Shown here one piece after another: positions 44,884-53,193 of a DNA stretch of 64,000 nucleotides (within the stretch, counting starts at the first letter, position 1; each line of letters opens with the position of its first letter). Both the position numbers and the translations under genes were made by a program. Below the pieces are notes generated by a model. The model was not told where the DNA came from and searched no databases. It saw only the letters and a program-made list of their open reading frames with translations. Origin of the DNA: Ruminobacter amylophilus. GTDB taxonomy: Bacteria; Pseudomonadota; Gammaproteobacteria; Enterobacterales; Succinivibrionaceae. Location of the stretch: NCBI RefSeq assembly GCF_900115655.1, contig NZ_FOXF01000006.1, positions 39,160 to 103,159 of the forward strand, read 5' to 3'.

Positions 44884-46179
44884 ATGAACCGTATTCCAAA
44901 GAAAAACGAAAACGCCCTTAAACAGATGATATGGATTCCGCTGGTCCGGGTATGGATGTTCGGAGCGGCCGTGTTAAGTTATCTCCGTGATAACAGTTTC
45001 GTGCGTATAAGCATGTCAACGATATTTTTCGTTATTTCCTTCATGATTTCTGCTACCGGCTACAGATTCGGCAAAGTTTACCTCTTTCTGCTGATCTTTT
45101 CCATCCCGGCCGCCGTGGTACTTACCATGATAAGCATGTTATGCCGTTTCGGCGTTGAAGGAACCAGAGCGGAGATAAAATCAATCTATGATGATTTCCA
45201 CAGCAGAATGTGGAATTACGAAAACATAAGCGGTTCCGAAGGAAACAGGTATCAGCATCTGGTTATTGAAAACGAGCCCGACAACATCGCCTACAGAATT
45301 GCGGGGTATCTGGCATCTCTCGGAGGAGGCATTGATACCGACTGCATAAATTCCCTGAATTCAATTATCAGCAGTGATAATCCGAACAAGCAGGCTCTGT
45401 ACAGAAAGTGCTTCTACGAGGGAGTGAGCAGCAGATATAATTTTGAGAATGACATTTCCATGTTCAAGATGAAGGCGGCAGACATGTACGACGAGAAGAT
45501 TAAGCTTCTTGACATGCTGGTGGCTCTGAGTTACGTGGACGGAAATATCAGCGTTGAAAAATTCAAATTCATCCGTGAGGTAAGCAGCAAGATTGAGATT
45601 AACAACAAGGTTCTCAACCGTATTCTCAGCACCAGAACCAACGGACAGTACGGCGTTCACTATGATATGGACGAGATGACCAGAGAGGAACAGGAAAGAT
45701 TTGAGTACGATGTCAGGTACGGTACCGTGGAAATTTTTGCCCTGACTCTGATGGGATATGTGGCATCCGCCGATCACGAGGTTTCTTTAGACGAACATGA
45801 ATGCTTCATTGGGATGATGGAAAAGATGGAGGCCCGCTACGAAGAGGAATACACCAAACGTTTTTACAGAGGAACTTCCAGAAAGTACAATCCTCGTCAG
45901 GACATTTCCCTTTTCCGGCAGAAATACGGCGACGATCTGATGAAATACAGGGAACTGCTTACTCTGGTTATAAAAATGGCTTATGCCGACGGAGACGTCA
46001 GTGAGGCGGAATATGCCAGAATCTTAGCCATTGCCTCTCTTCTCGATATTCAGGAGCAGGCTGTACAGGCCATTCTTTTTGAGGTTTCCGGAGGTAAGTT
46101 CGGCAAAAAGGCTCCTCCTGTTGAAAGCGCGAAACTGAAAAGTTCCGAATTCTACAGAGATAATACCTTAAGGAGCTGA
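44884..46179 (+). CDS. Membrane-anchored TerB/DjlA-like protein, copy 1
   Basis: AGGA lies 10 bases before the ATG. The 431-residue product starts with a short basic head and two membrane helices (about 43-60 and 64-88). The rest is cytosolic and contains helical TerB-like units: LLDMLVALSYVDGNISVEKFKFI, ALTLMGYVASADHEVSLDEHECFI and LLTLVIKMAYADGDVSEAEYARI. The acidic D-G-x-(I/V)-S-x-x-E core is the metal-binding-type motif of TerB and DjlA. Copies of RYNFENDISMFK and KYNPRQDISLFR suggest an internal duplication. TerB proteins act at the membrane in tellurite and stress responses; the exact role is unknown. A paralogue follows at 46534. Confidence 0.8.
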   Translation: MNRIPKKNENALKQMIWIPLVRVWMFGAAVLSYLRDNSFVRISMSTIFFVISFMISATGYRFGKVYLFLLIFSIPAAVVLTMISMLCRFGVEGTRAEIKSIYDDFHSRMWNYENISGSEGNRYQHLVIENEPDNIAYRIAGYLASLGGGIDTDCINSLNSIISSDNPNKQALYRKCFYEGVSSRYNFENDISMFKMKAADMYDEKIKLLDMLVALSYVDGNISVEKFKFIREVSSKIEINNKVLNRILSTRTNGQYGVHYDMDEMTREEQERFEYDVRYGTVEIFALTLMGYVASADHEVSLDEHECFIGMMEKMEARYEEEYTKRFYRGTSRKYNPRQDISLFRQKYGDDLMKYRELLTLVIKMAYADGDVSEAEYARILAIASLLDIQEQAVQAILFEVSGGKFGKKAPPVESAKLKSSEFYRDNTLRS

Positions 46180-46202
46180 TATCGAGCCGGAATTTATCGG
46201 AG

Positions 46203-46239
46203 ACAGGAAACGGATGCTGAGTCTGTTTCCTGTTTTTTT
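46203..46239 (+). terminator. Rho-independent terminator
   Basis: ACAGGAAAC (46203-46211) pairs with GTTTCCTGT (46225-46233), then a run of Ts. Confidence 0.9.
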
Positions 46240-46533
46240 ATGTGATGAAGGAATTCTGTCAGAGAATTCATCAGGTAATTCCGATGAATAACGATGAATA
46301 AAACGGCAGATGTTTCAGAGAATTGAATATTATGTTAAAAACGGGTTAAATTTATGTATGCACAATGATTAATTTATAGTGACGGACGTATCAAAAATTG
46401 ATTATTTGATAATTATCGGTAAAATAAAAACATAGCTTCATAAAAAGAAAATAACAGAAAATAAAACAGCATGTGAGATGGACTGAATGAATTTAGGCTG
46501 AACATTTTATCTATATCTGACAGGGCGCTTTAA

Positions 46534-48024
46534 ATGACTGATATGCATCATGACAAATCGGAAACCGCGGAGAATTCAGGCGGTTCCTCTGCTTATGATG
46601 ACGGAACTATTCATAAAACGGCAGGGACTCTCTTTACCGCCAGTCTGTTTTACAATCTCTATCTGCTTTTTGTACCTTTATTCATCTGTATTCTGTTCTG
46701 CATTCCCTTTGCGGTGGTCTGGTATTCGGGAATCATTGATGACACCCTATATTTTGCGCACAAGGAAGGTTTCGGCCTGCCGATTCTCATATGGATTATC
46801 ATAGTCATGGTGATTGCACTGTATTTCGCGATGATCCTTCACAGACGCAACAACCTTTATATCATTATTGAACTTCTTAATATGGGCAGAGCTCTGCTGG
46901 GTATTCCCGTTCTCTGCGTGAAGTACGTGAGAGCCTGTTTAAGTGACGTCCGCTGCAGAGAGTTCGTGGCTGACGGAATGCCTTCCGGAATCGACAGAAA
47001 TCAGATTACGGTGATTAATCTCGTCAGGGCCATGATTGAGAACAGCGCCCTGCAGAAATCAGAACAGCAGGTATTCAGTCTTTATGCCGATTTTCCTCAG
47101 AATTCAGAAAACGATCTGAACGAAACGGTTGCCCGCATCTGCGGATATGCCACTGAAATCAACGGCGGCAGTCCGAAGAGCAAGAAGGTTTTCTGTCAGT
47201 GCATCCGCCTGCTTGATTCCGCCCAGAGAAAGAAGCTTGTGAACTGCTTTAATGCCGGAACGGGTGAAATGACGGAACAGGAAGATTATCTGCAGCGTCT
47301 TGAAGAACTTGCTCCTGCAGAAATATTCAGACGCAAGGATTATTTAAACTGGCTGATTAAGATTGTTTATGCGGGGGGAGCCGTTAACGACAGAACACTC
47401 GAATTTATAGGCAGATTCGGCGAGGCCCTCCGTCTGAATGAAAAGGAAATCAATCTTTCCCTGAAATACCATACCGGGGGAAAATACAGAATCATCCTTC
47501 GAAAGAAGCCTGTAAAATCTTCAGCCGGTAATCTGTCCGAAAAGAGTGAAAGACAGTCCGGAGTGTTTGGAGAAATGAATTCCGAGACCGTGCAGAAATA
47601 CCGCAATGCTGAAGCTGACCGTCTGCTGATGACTCTTTTAGGCTATATTCTTGCAAGTTTCGGCGAGATTGATGAGGAAAGACACGAGCTTCTGCTCAGA
47701 ATGATGGATTCTGTCGGCATGCCTGAAGATGAAGAAGGAATCAGAGCATTCAGGGCCGGAGCTTCAGTCAAATACGCTCCGTATGATGACATCGCGGGAT
47801 TCAGGGAAAAATACCAGCAGGAGGATCCTGATGAAATCAAGCTTCTGTTGCTTAAGCTTCTGCGCATGATTTATGTCGACGGAGAGATTTCCGAAAGGGA
47901 ACAGCTCATATTTGCCCAGATAGGTCTTGGCTTCGGTTTCCATGAGAACCAGACCTCGGAAATGATTGCAAGGGAAAAGAAGAGACAGGATGCCATTGCG
48001 GCGCAGTTACGGCAGAATGATTAG
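46534..48024 (+). CDS. Membrane-anchored TerB/DjlA-like protein, copy 2
   Basis: A 496-residue paralogue of the preceding protein. A polar head of about 40 residues precedes two membrane helices (about 45-70 and 85-110). The cytosolic part has degenerate units (WLIKIVYAGGAVNDRTLEFI, LLMTLLGYILASFGEIDEERHELL) and a better one, LLLKLLRMIYVDGEISEREQLIFAQI. VKYAPYDDIAGFREKY parallels KYNPRQDISLFRQKY in copy 1. The pair may form hetero-oligomers. Both lie beside the LTA-synthase-like gene and the phospho-signalling set; a link to that set is inference from position and from the TerB/kinase/phosphatase associations known in Ter systems. Confidence 0.78.
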   Translation: MTDMHHDKSETAENSGGSSAYDDGTIHKTAGTLFTASLFYNLYLLFVPLFICILFCIPFAVVWYSGIIDDTLYFAHKEGFGLPILIWIIIVMVIALYFAMILHRRNNLYIIIELLNMGRALLGIPVLCVKYVRACLSDVRCREFVADGMPSGIDRNQITVINLVRAMIENSALQKSEQQVFSLYADFPQNSENDLNETVARICGYATEINGGSPKSKKVFCQCIRLLDSAQRKKLVNCFNAGTGEMTEQEDYLQRLEELAPAEIFRRKDYLNWLIKIVYAGGAVNDRTLEFIGRFGEALRLNEKEINLSLKYHTGGKYRIILRKKPVKSSAGNLSEKSERQSGVFGEMNSETVQKYRNAEADRLLMTLLGYILASFGEIDEERHELLLRMMDSVGMPEDEEGIRAFRAGASVKYAPYDDIAGFREKYQQEDPDEIKLLLLKLLRMIYVDGEISEREQLIFAQIGLGFGFHENQTSEMIAREKKRQDAIAAQLRQND

Positions 48025-48031
48025 AGAGATG

Positions 48032-48055
48032 AAAGGCTTCCGGCGGAAGCCTTTT
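48032..48055 (+). terminator. Rho-independent terminator
   Basis: AAAGGCTTCC pairs with GGAAGCCTTTT around GGC, six bases after the TerB-like copy 2 stop. Confidence 0.88.
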
Positions 48056-48082
48056 CTGTTCTTTACCGGATTCATCGTAAGA

Positions 48083-48129
48083 AAGCAAAAAAACATTATT
48101 GTCCGGAGTACGGAACAATAATGTTTTGA
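48083..48129 (-). terminator. Terminator of the subtilase gene
   Basis: On the minus strand AAAACATTATTG...CCG pairs with its complement (one bulge) around TACTC and runs into seven Ts. It lies 27 bases past the stop. Confidence 0.88.
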
Positions 48130-48156
48130 CCGAATCTGTTTTATATAAACAGAATG

Positions 48157-50493
48157 CTAGTTGGAGTAACCGCCGAGAAGCATGTAAATGTTCTGGTTGA
48201 GAGTGTTCACGTCAATTGCGCATTTGCTCTTGAAGTTAACGGTAAAGCTGCTTCTTGCTGATACCACTTCCGTAAAGAATTCAGATATGTTGAGTCTGAA
48301 GTCATAACGGTAGTTTGACAGACCAAGCATCTTTCTCATGGTTTTGCCGTCAAAATCCCAGTTTGCATATACAGGCTTGAGCAGGGCTCTGGTTCCGTTA
48401 GGAGAGGTAACTTCTATCTGCAGAAGATTGTTTGCATAGGCAATGCCCTGAGTGTTTCCCTGATATGCCGCTCTGCAGTAGCTGTTTGATGTATCGCTGG
48501 CATAGGTGAAGGATGACAGATTCAGAGAGGTGTTTTCGATATCAATGTATGAATTTCTGTCATTGGCGTTATCGGTATTCACAAATCCGGTGAATACGCA
48601 GGTAACGTTTTTGCCGCCGTCTGATGAAGAGCATGGATTTGAACCGGAACTCATATAGTCTTCAGGAAGCACGGCTCTCTTCAGACATGAATCATCCTGA
48701 TCACAAGCCAGAGCCTTCTGTACCGCTTTATAAGCGTCAACCACACCGAAACCGTAGTAGTTTGAGAATCTTAAGCCTGCGGCATTTGAGTGCCAGCCGT
48801 TGTCAAAGGTTATCTGCTGACCGTATTCACTTACGCTGCCCTTAACCGGAGAATACTTCAGGGTACTCCAGCCGGATGTGGTGTCGTTGCTGGCGGTGGT
48901 GGCCAGAATATATCTCAGCTGTGGAACGGAGATGTCCGGCTTGGCCTGAATAACCAGAGAGGATACGCCGGTAACGGATGGAGTGGCTGAAGAGGTACCG
49001 TTCATCACGTGAGTGTAGTTCTTTCTGGCGTTGTAGGTGCTGCCGGCGGTCCTCCACGGAGTCCTGCTTTCGAATCCTTCGTCGTAGTCTGAAGGATCGT
49101 AGCTGTACTTGGTGGTTACGATTGCCGCTGAGGAATCACTTGTACCTGTATAACCGAATTCACCGCCGGTGCCTGAAACCCACAGGTGTGCACCAATGGT
49201 TGAATATGAGGATTTTTTACCAAGGGAGTTTATGGCGCCTACGTTGATGAGATATCTGCCGCGGTTGAATGAAGATGTCTGGTTAAGCTGACAGCTGATT
49301 CCCAGATTCACGCACTTCTGCGGGTAATAGGAGCTGTTACTGAAAGTTACGCGGCCGAATTCATTCCCTGCAGCCTTGATGAGAGGAATGCCGTTTTCGA
49401 ACATACTCTGGTAGTACATTTCCAGAGTCGGTTCGTAGGCGTAACTGTTGTCAAGACCGAGACTTGCATTGGCGATATCCAGGTCGTTCTTTCTGGCAAG
49501 GTAGGCAACATTGGTTCTGTTTGCTTCGTAGGAGGCAAGTTTCGAGTTATATGCGATACCTCTTACGCCTTTGCCGTTTGCTGCTTCAGCACCGATAATA
49601 CCTGAAACCATGGTTCCGTGCAGAATGCCGCTGTCCTGTCTGACCTCACTGAGGGACAGAGTGCCGTTAATGAATGATGCTTTTGAGGACGGGGCGTATT
49701 TCCTGGAGGCGAGATCCTCATGGTTGAAATCAACAGTGGTATCCCAGACAGCGACTTTTACGTTCCTGCCGGAAATCAGCTCGCTGCTGCTGTCAGTAAG
49801 ATGCCAGGCGGGGATAACATTGAGATCTATACCGGCAACCGGGGCGCGTCTGACGCTGAACGGATTCTGTCCGATGTTTTTGATGTGCCACTGATCGGTA
49901 AACAGCGTGTCTCCTGCCGCAGTGTTTGCACCCACGCTCATACGGTATTTCTGAGTCTTTCCCGCTGAAGTCGTCAGAGAGATGCTTTCGGTGAAGTAAT
50001 AATAGTTATCGGTGGTACCGAGTACGCTTTCCGGTACGTAATAGTAGATCTGGCCGGACGGTGCGGTCCTGCCGGTCTGCGGATGAATTCTGCTGAACCG
50101 ACCGTACTGGGCGGTGATGCTGAAATTATCGGAGGCGACATTTGAGCCGTTAGACGATGTTACCGTGTATTTCAGAATGTACGGTTTTCCGGTGAACATG
50201 TCTCCGTATTCAAGAAGGGACAGCGTGAAACTGTCTGATGCCGCAGCCTTTGTGTCGGAAACCGCATCGTTCTTTCCGAGTTCCAGTTCAATCTCATCAT
50301 TCTGATTTTCTGATGAACCGGTATCGTCTCCGGCTGAGCCGTCATTTGCTGATGAATCACCGGCCTGGGTATCGCTGACTGGTGAACCTGAATCAGAGCC
50401 GGAACTGCCGCCGCAGGCTGTCAGTGTCGCCAGGGAACTTATGAGCAGTGCATTGAAAAAAGTTAAATAGAGTTTCGGTTTAATATTTTTCAT
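48157..50493 (-). CDS. Subtilisin-like serine protease, lipoprotein
   Basis: The ATG at 50493 is chosen because the product then begins with a lipoprotein signal (MKNIKPKLYLTFFNALL...LTAC-GGSSG, lipid on Cys 27). The 778 residues have a Gly/Ser/Asp-rich linker, an Ig-like region, and an S8 catalytic domain (about 200-590). The triad is visible as A-V-W-D-T, L-H-G-T-M-V and N-G-T-S-S-A-T-P. A beta-rich C-terminal domain with paired cysteines follows. There is no inhibitor I9-type prodomain inside the protein; a separate propeptide-like protein is encoded 143 bases upstream. It is probably an envelope or surface protease. Confidence 0.93.
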   Translation of the reverse strand: MKNIKPKLYLTFFNALLISSLATLTACGGSSGSDSGSPVSDTQAGDSSANDGSAGDDTGSSENQNDEIELELGKNDAVSDTKAAASDSFTLSLLEYGDMFTGKPYILKYTVTSSNGSNVASDNFSITAQYGRFSRIHPQTGRTAPSGQIYYYVPESVLGTTDNYYYFTESISLTTSAGKTQKYRMSVGANTAAGDTLFTDQWHIKNIGQNPFSVRRAPVAGIDLNVIPAWHLTDSSSELISGRNVKVAVWDTTVDFNHEDLASRKYAPSSKASFINGTLSLSEVRQDSGILHGTMVSGIIGAEAANGKGVRGIAYNSKLASYEANRTNVAYLARKNDLDIANASLGLDNSYAYEPTLEMYYQSMFENGIPLIKAAGNEFGRVTFSNSSYYPQKCVNLGISCQLNQTSSFNRGRYLINVGAINSLGKKSSYSTIGAHLWVSGTGGEFGYTGTSDSSAAIVTTKYSYDPSDYDEGFESRTPWRTAGSTYNARKNYTHVMNGTSSATPSVTGVSSLVIQAKPDISVPQLRYILATTASNDTTSGWSTLKYSPVKGSVSEYGQQITFDNGWHSNAAGLRFSNYYGFGVVDAYKAVQKALACDQDDSCLKRAVLPEDYMSSGSNPCSSSDGGKNVTCVFTGFVNTDNANDRNSYIDIENTSLNLSSFTYASDTSNSYCRAAYQGNTQGIAYANNLLQIEVTSPNGTRALLKPVYANWDFDGKTMRKMLGLSNYRYDFRLNISEFFTEVVSARSSFTVNFKSKCAIDVNTLNQNIYMLLGGYSN

Positions 50494-50636
50494 TTGTTTA
50501 CATGAATCCTGTTCTGTTATTCCGGAATTTATCAGCACAAAAGGTCTTCCGTTGAAATAATTCAGCAGAAAAGGCCGTCTGGTAAAGCCCGGATATTAAA
50601 TAATTGAAGTTAAGGATGATTCCGGAATGAGCCTGA

Positions 50637-51125
50637 CTATTTCAATGAAGGTTCAAGACCGTAATCATAGGAAGGTGAAACACTGCGGACACCTGCAGTA
50701 TTACCCAGTTCTTCCCTGAGAGCAGACCACTGTTCGTAATCTCTTACGGTAATCTCGTAGATACTGCTGCTGATTTGTGAAACTTCAAGACCTGCAGGAA
50801 TGCAGTAAACATCTTTGTTGCACTGAACGAGAAGTTTATTGGTGATGATGTAGTTATGATCATTCTCATCTTTTACGAAAGCCAGGTGTTCCGGATTCTT
50901 TTCTCCGTAAACAACCTTTTTGTCGCCGAGTGAGGCTATTTCATTTTCTGCTCTGACAATAAGTAATGATTGATCTGTTTTATCGCCGCTGGAGGCTAAA
51001 TTATCTTCGACTTTGAAGTTATCAGTAATAATGGTGAGTCCGTTACTTTCAAACTCATCAGCATATGCACCTGCACAGGCAAGTACTGATGCCACTGATA
51101 AAGCTGAGATTAATTTATTTTTCAT
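50637..51125 (-). CDS. Secreted stand-alone S8 propeptide-like protein
   Basis: A 162-residue product with a signal peptide (MKNKLISALSVASVLACAGAYA-DE). Its second half, YIITNKLLVQCNKDVYCIPAGLEVSQISSSIYEITVRDYEQWSALREELGNTAGVRSVSP split across a few segments, has the pattern of a subtilase prodomain. It has a beta strand with NKLLV, a region ending in a helix (WSALREEL) and a closing GVRSVSP. Such prodomains help fold and inhibit the protease. It lies directly upstream of a subtilase that lacks one, on the same strand, so it probably acts in trans. Two cysteines may form a disulfide. The role is inferred from pattern and position. Confidence 0.72.
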   Translation of the reverse strand: MKNKLISALSVASVLACAGAYADEFESNGLTIITDNFKVEDNLASSGDKTDQSLLIVRAENEIASLGDKKVVYGEKNPEHLAFVKDENDHNYIITNKLLVQCNKDVYCIPAGLEVSQISSSIYEITVRDYEQWSALREELGNTAGVRSVSPSYDYGLEPSLK

Positions 51126-52405
51126 TTTTCATAATTCTCTTAATATTTATTGTAAATGAATATGTTCAATATATTGACGCAGGCATGAAAATGCATGCGT
51201 CCCTGAATGAAATATTCAACTTAGTTATCAGTAATGTTGATGATTACAGACAACGTGACCGAGTTTAAAATAAGTTGACCGTTATTGATACAGATTGAGA
51301 TGTGTCTTCCGCTGTTTTTTAGAACTGTATCAAAAAAATGATTAAATCTTCATCAGGAATAACTGAAAAATTGTCTAAAAACACAACATTTTTATGATGT
51401 TTATATCTGAAATTATTAAAAATGCGAACAATTATAATAATTTTTTAATGGATAAATGACTGCGGGACTTTTATTATCAAAGCCTGGAGAGACAGGTTGG
51501 CATTCCATGAATGGAAGGTCTGTGCGGAGCGTATTTTCCGGAAAAGGAGATACCGGATAACAGCGGCAAAAAACTAAAACTCAGCCACAAGCTAAAAAAC
51601 TGAGTTTTAGAAAAAAGTGCTAATTTAGAAATAATAAAGTTTTAAGGTAAGATGTTTTCTGGGAAAACCCCCTTATTCAACGGTTAACGTTAAATGTTAT
51701 GGGCACCCGTACCGTTCGGAGAGTGCTTTGGCAGCGGAATCTCCGGTCTTCTGAGTTTGTTATTTTCCGGGAGTATCATCTTAATAATCCTCTGCGGCTG
51801 TGCGGCAGGCGTAAATCCTTTTACTGCCGTACGGCACAGCCTGATGTTAATGAAAACCTGCATACCTCTCCGCCTGATTAACGGACCTTGAGGATGTCCG
51901 GAAATGAGGCAGAGACTCTTTAACGAATAGATTCCACGGTCTTCGCATAAATGGTTTGAGGACTTTTAACGGCGTTCCGGATTGTCATCTCACGGAGAAC
52001 ACATCCCATGAAGGAAATATTAAAAAGCTGGCAATGTGCCCGTGTGCCGTCTGGGTTATGCGAGGTCCGGTTGTCTACAGCGGTAAATAAGTAGGCAGGA
52101 CCTGAAGTTACCGATTTCCCGCATTGACTCAAAAACCGTAACCGGCATCCTTTCCGGTTCCCCGTCTTCAGTTATTCAGTGCGGTTAACAACATCGGCGT
52201 GCTGATGGTTAACTGATTGAACTGGTCATAAGTTTTATCCTCTGTGTTATGTTGATGATTGCAGACCGTTTTTCTGTTTGATCAATTGTTTTTTTATTAT
52301 GCTCCCCGGGGGGAGTTATCCTTTTATGTCAATATGGTGTCTGCAACAGCCTAAATGTGTTTTCGATTAGAGAACTGTCTGTTCCTTATCGCTTAACCTC
52401 TGCAG
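51126..52405. other. 1.3-kb gene-poor stretch
   Basis: No supportable gene on either strand. Short frames (51694-51891 plus, 51920-52132 minus) lack ribosome sites and domain patterns. A terminator-like hairpin for minus-strand transcription lies at 51564-51610. The rest may be decayed sequence or the long 3' part of the small-peptide transcript. Confidence 0.5.
51564..51610 (-). terminator. Minus-strand terminator in the gene-poor stretch
   Basis: CTAAAACTCAG (51574-51584) pairs with CTGAGTTTTAG (51600-51610). On the minus strand the hairpin runs into TTTTTTGCCG. The nearest minus-strand ORFs upstream are the two short peptides about 800 bases away. Confidence 0.7.
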
Positions 52406-52486
52406 TTACTTAACGTAGCTGAAGTGGTATTCACGGGTTACCGGAGCCAGAGCTCTGAAATCTGATTTCCTGATGAAATACTTCAT
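52406..52486 (-). CDS. Short peptide ORF 1 (26 residues), unknown
   Basis: ATG at 52486-52484, stop at 52408-52406, with AAGGA 8 bases before the start. The peptide starts MKYFIRK and ends in the core APVTREYHFSYVK. It is paralogous to the 29-residue peptide 140 bases upstream: 12 of the 13 core residues agree, and the third-base differences (for example GTT/GTT, CCG/CCA, GAA/GAA, TAC/TAT, TTC/TTC, AGC/AGT) are mostly silent, as expected of protein-coding selection. It is basic, aromatic and has no cysteine. Bacteriocin, signal peptide or RiPP precursor are all possible; no maturase or exporter adjoins. Confidence 0.68.
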   Translation of the reverse strand: MKYFIRKSDFRALAPVTREYHFSYVK

Positions 52487-52623
52487 TGTTTACGTCCTTG
52501 TAAAATACTAATTGCTTAAAAATCTGTTTTGAGTAGTTTAAATTTTTGAGCCAACCAATTGAATGAATTTTATGTGTGTGTGGATTATTAAAATTCAGTC
52601 ATCAGTTAATTAAAGTTGATGAA

Positions 52624-52713
52624 TTAGTAGTTCTGCTTAACGTAACTGAAGTTATATTCACGGGTTACTGGAGCTAAAGTAGCGTTACTTGCTTTCTTTA
52701 TAAAATATCTCAT
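52624..52713 (-). CDS. Short peptide ORF 2 (29 residues), unknown
   Basis: ATG at 52713-52711, stop at 52626-52624, with AAGGA 10 bases before the start. It begins MRYFIKK and has the core APVTREYNFSYVK, then QNY. The paralogue lies at 52406. Upstream, within 310 bases, are three palindromes and a CRP-like site, more control sequence than a random ORF would have. The order (peptide 2, peptide 1, later a terminator at 51564) is consistent with one transcript. I do not recognise the family. Confidence 0.68.
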   Translation of the reverse strand: MRYFIKKASNATLAPVTREYNFSYVKQNY

Positions 52714-53164
52714 TTTTATTTTTTCCTTAAAATGTTAATGATTATTTATTCTTGTTTGAATGTGAACTGTATATTTCCCTGTTCACGGAGCTCATGATAG
52801 TTACCGATGATATTTTATACAAGATTTTTTTGAAAAAATCCTAAAAAAATTACATGAAAATATTTTCATGTGTATGAAAACGTTGTCAGGTTACTGCTTG
52901 AACTGTGAAATAGTATACAGAAATACTGATTATGTTTAATTGTAAAAAATAATATTTGATTTACATCAAATTAACATGTAATTAAATTACATAAAAACAC
53001 AAGATAATGTGATATAAATCACTATATATACATACAAAAAAATAAGGGATGAATGTATTTTTGCGGCTGAAAAAAGCGGTGCGAATGAAAAAGATGGAAA
53101 TCATGCTCTGAAACGGGCTTGCCTGATGGATAAAATATGTCGGAAACAGGCTCTGTATTCATGG
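52714..53164. promoter_or_regulatory. Control region upstream of the short peptides
   Basis: A+T-rich, no gene. From the peptide side outward it holds GTGAAC (52762-52767) / GTTCAC (52781-52786), a near-palindrome GATTTTTTTGAAAAAATC (52823-52840), a perfect palindrome CATGAAAATATTTTCATG (52853-52870), ATGTAATT-A-AATTACAT (52976-52992) and a CRP-like site at 53008-53023. A TATAAA on the minus strand near 52814-52819 may be the -10. Confidence 0.5.
53008..53023. promoter_or_regulatory. CRP-like binding site
   Basis: TGTGA-TATAAA-TCACT, one base off the consensus TGTGA-N6-TCACA. It is 295 bases from the first short peptide and 170 from recN, which reads away from it. Confidence 0.5.
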
Positions 53165-53185
53165 AAAAAGGCGGACGGACCGCCT
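53165..53185 (-). terminator. Terminator after recN
   Basis: On the minus strand AGGCGG-TCCGT-CCGCCT runs into TTTTTCC, 9 bases past the recN stop. Confidence 0.85.
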
Positions 53186-53193
53186 CTGTTACA

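Noticed and set aside
51694..52132. Short frames on both strands (51694-51891 plus, 51920-52132 minus)
   Set aside because: No ribosome sites, no recognisable domain; the minus one has a faint transposase-like look that I could not support.
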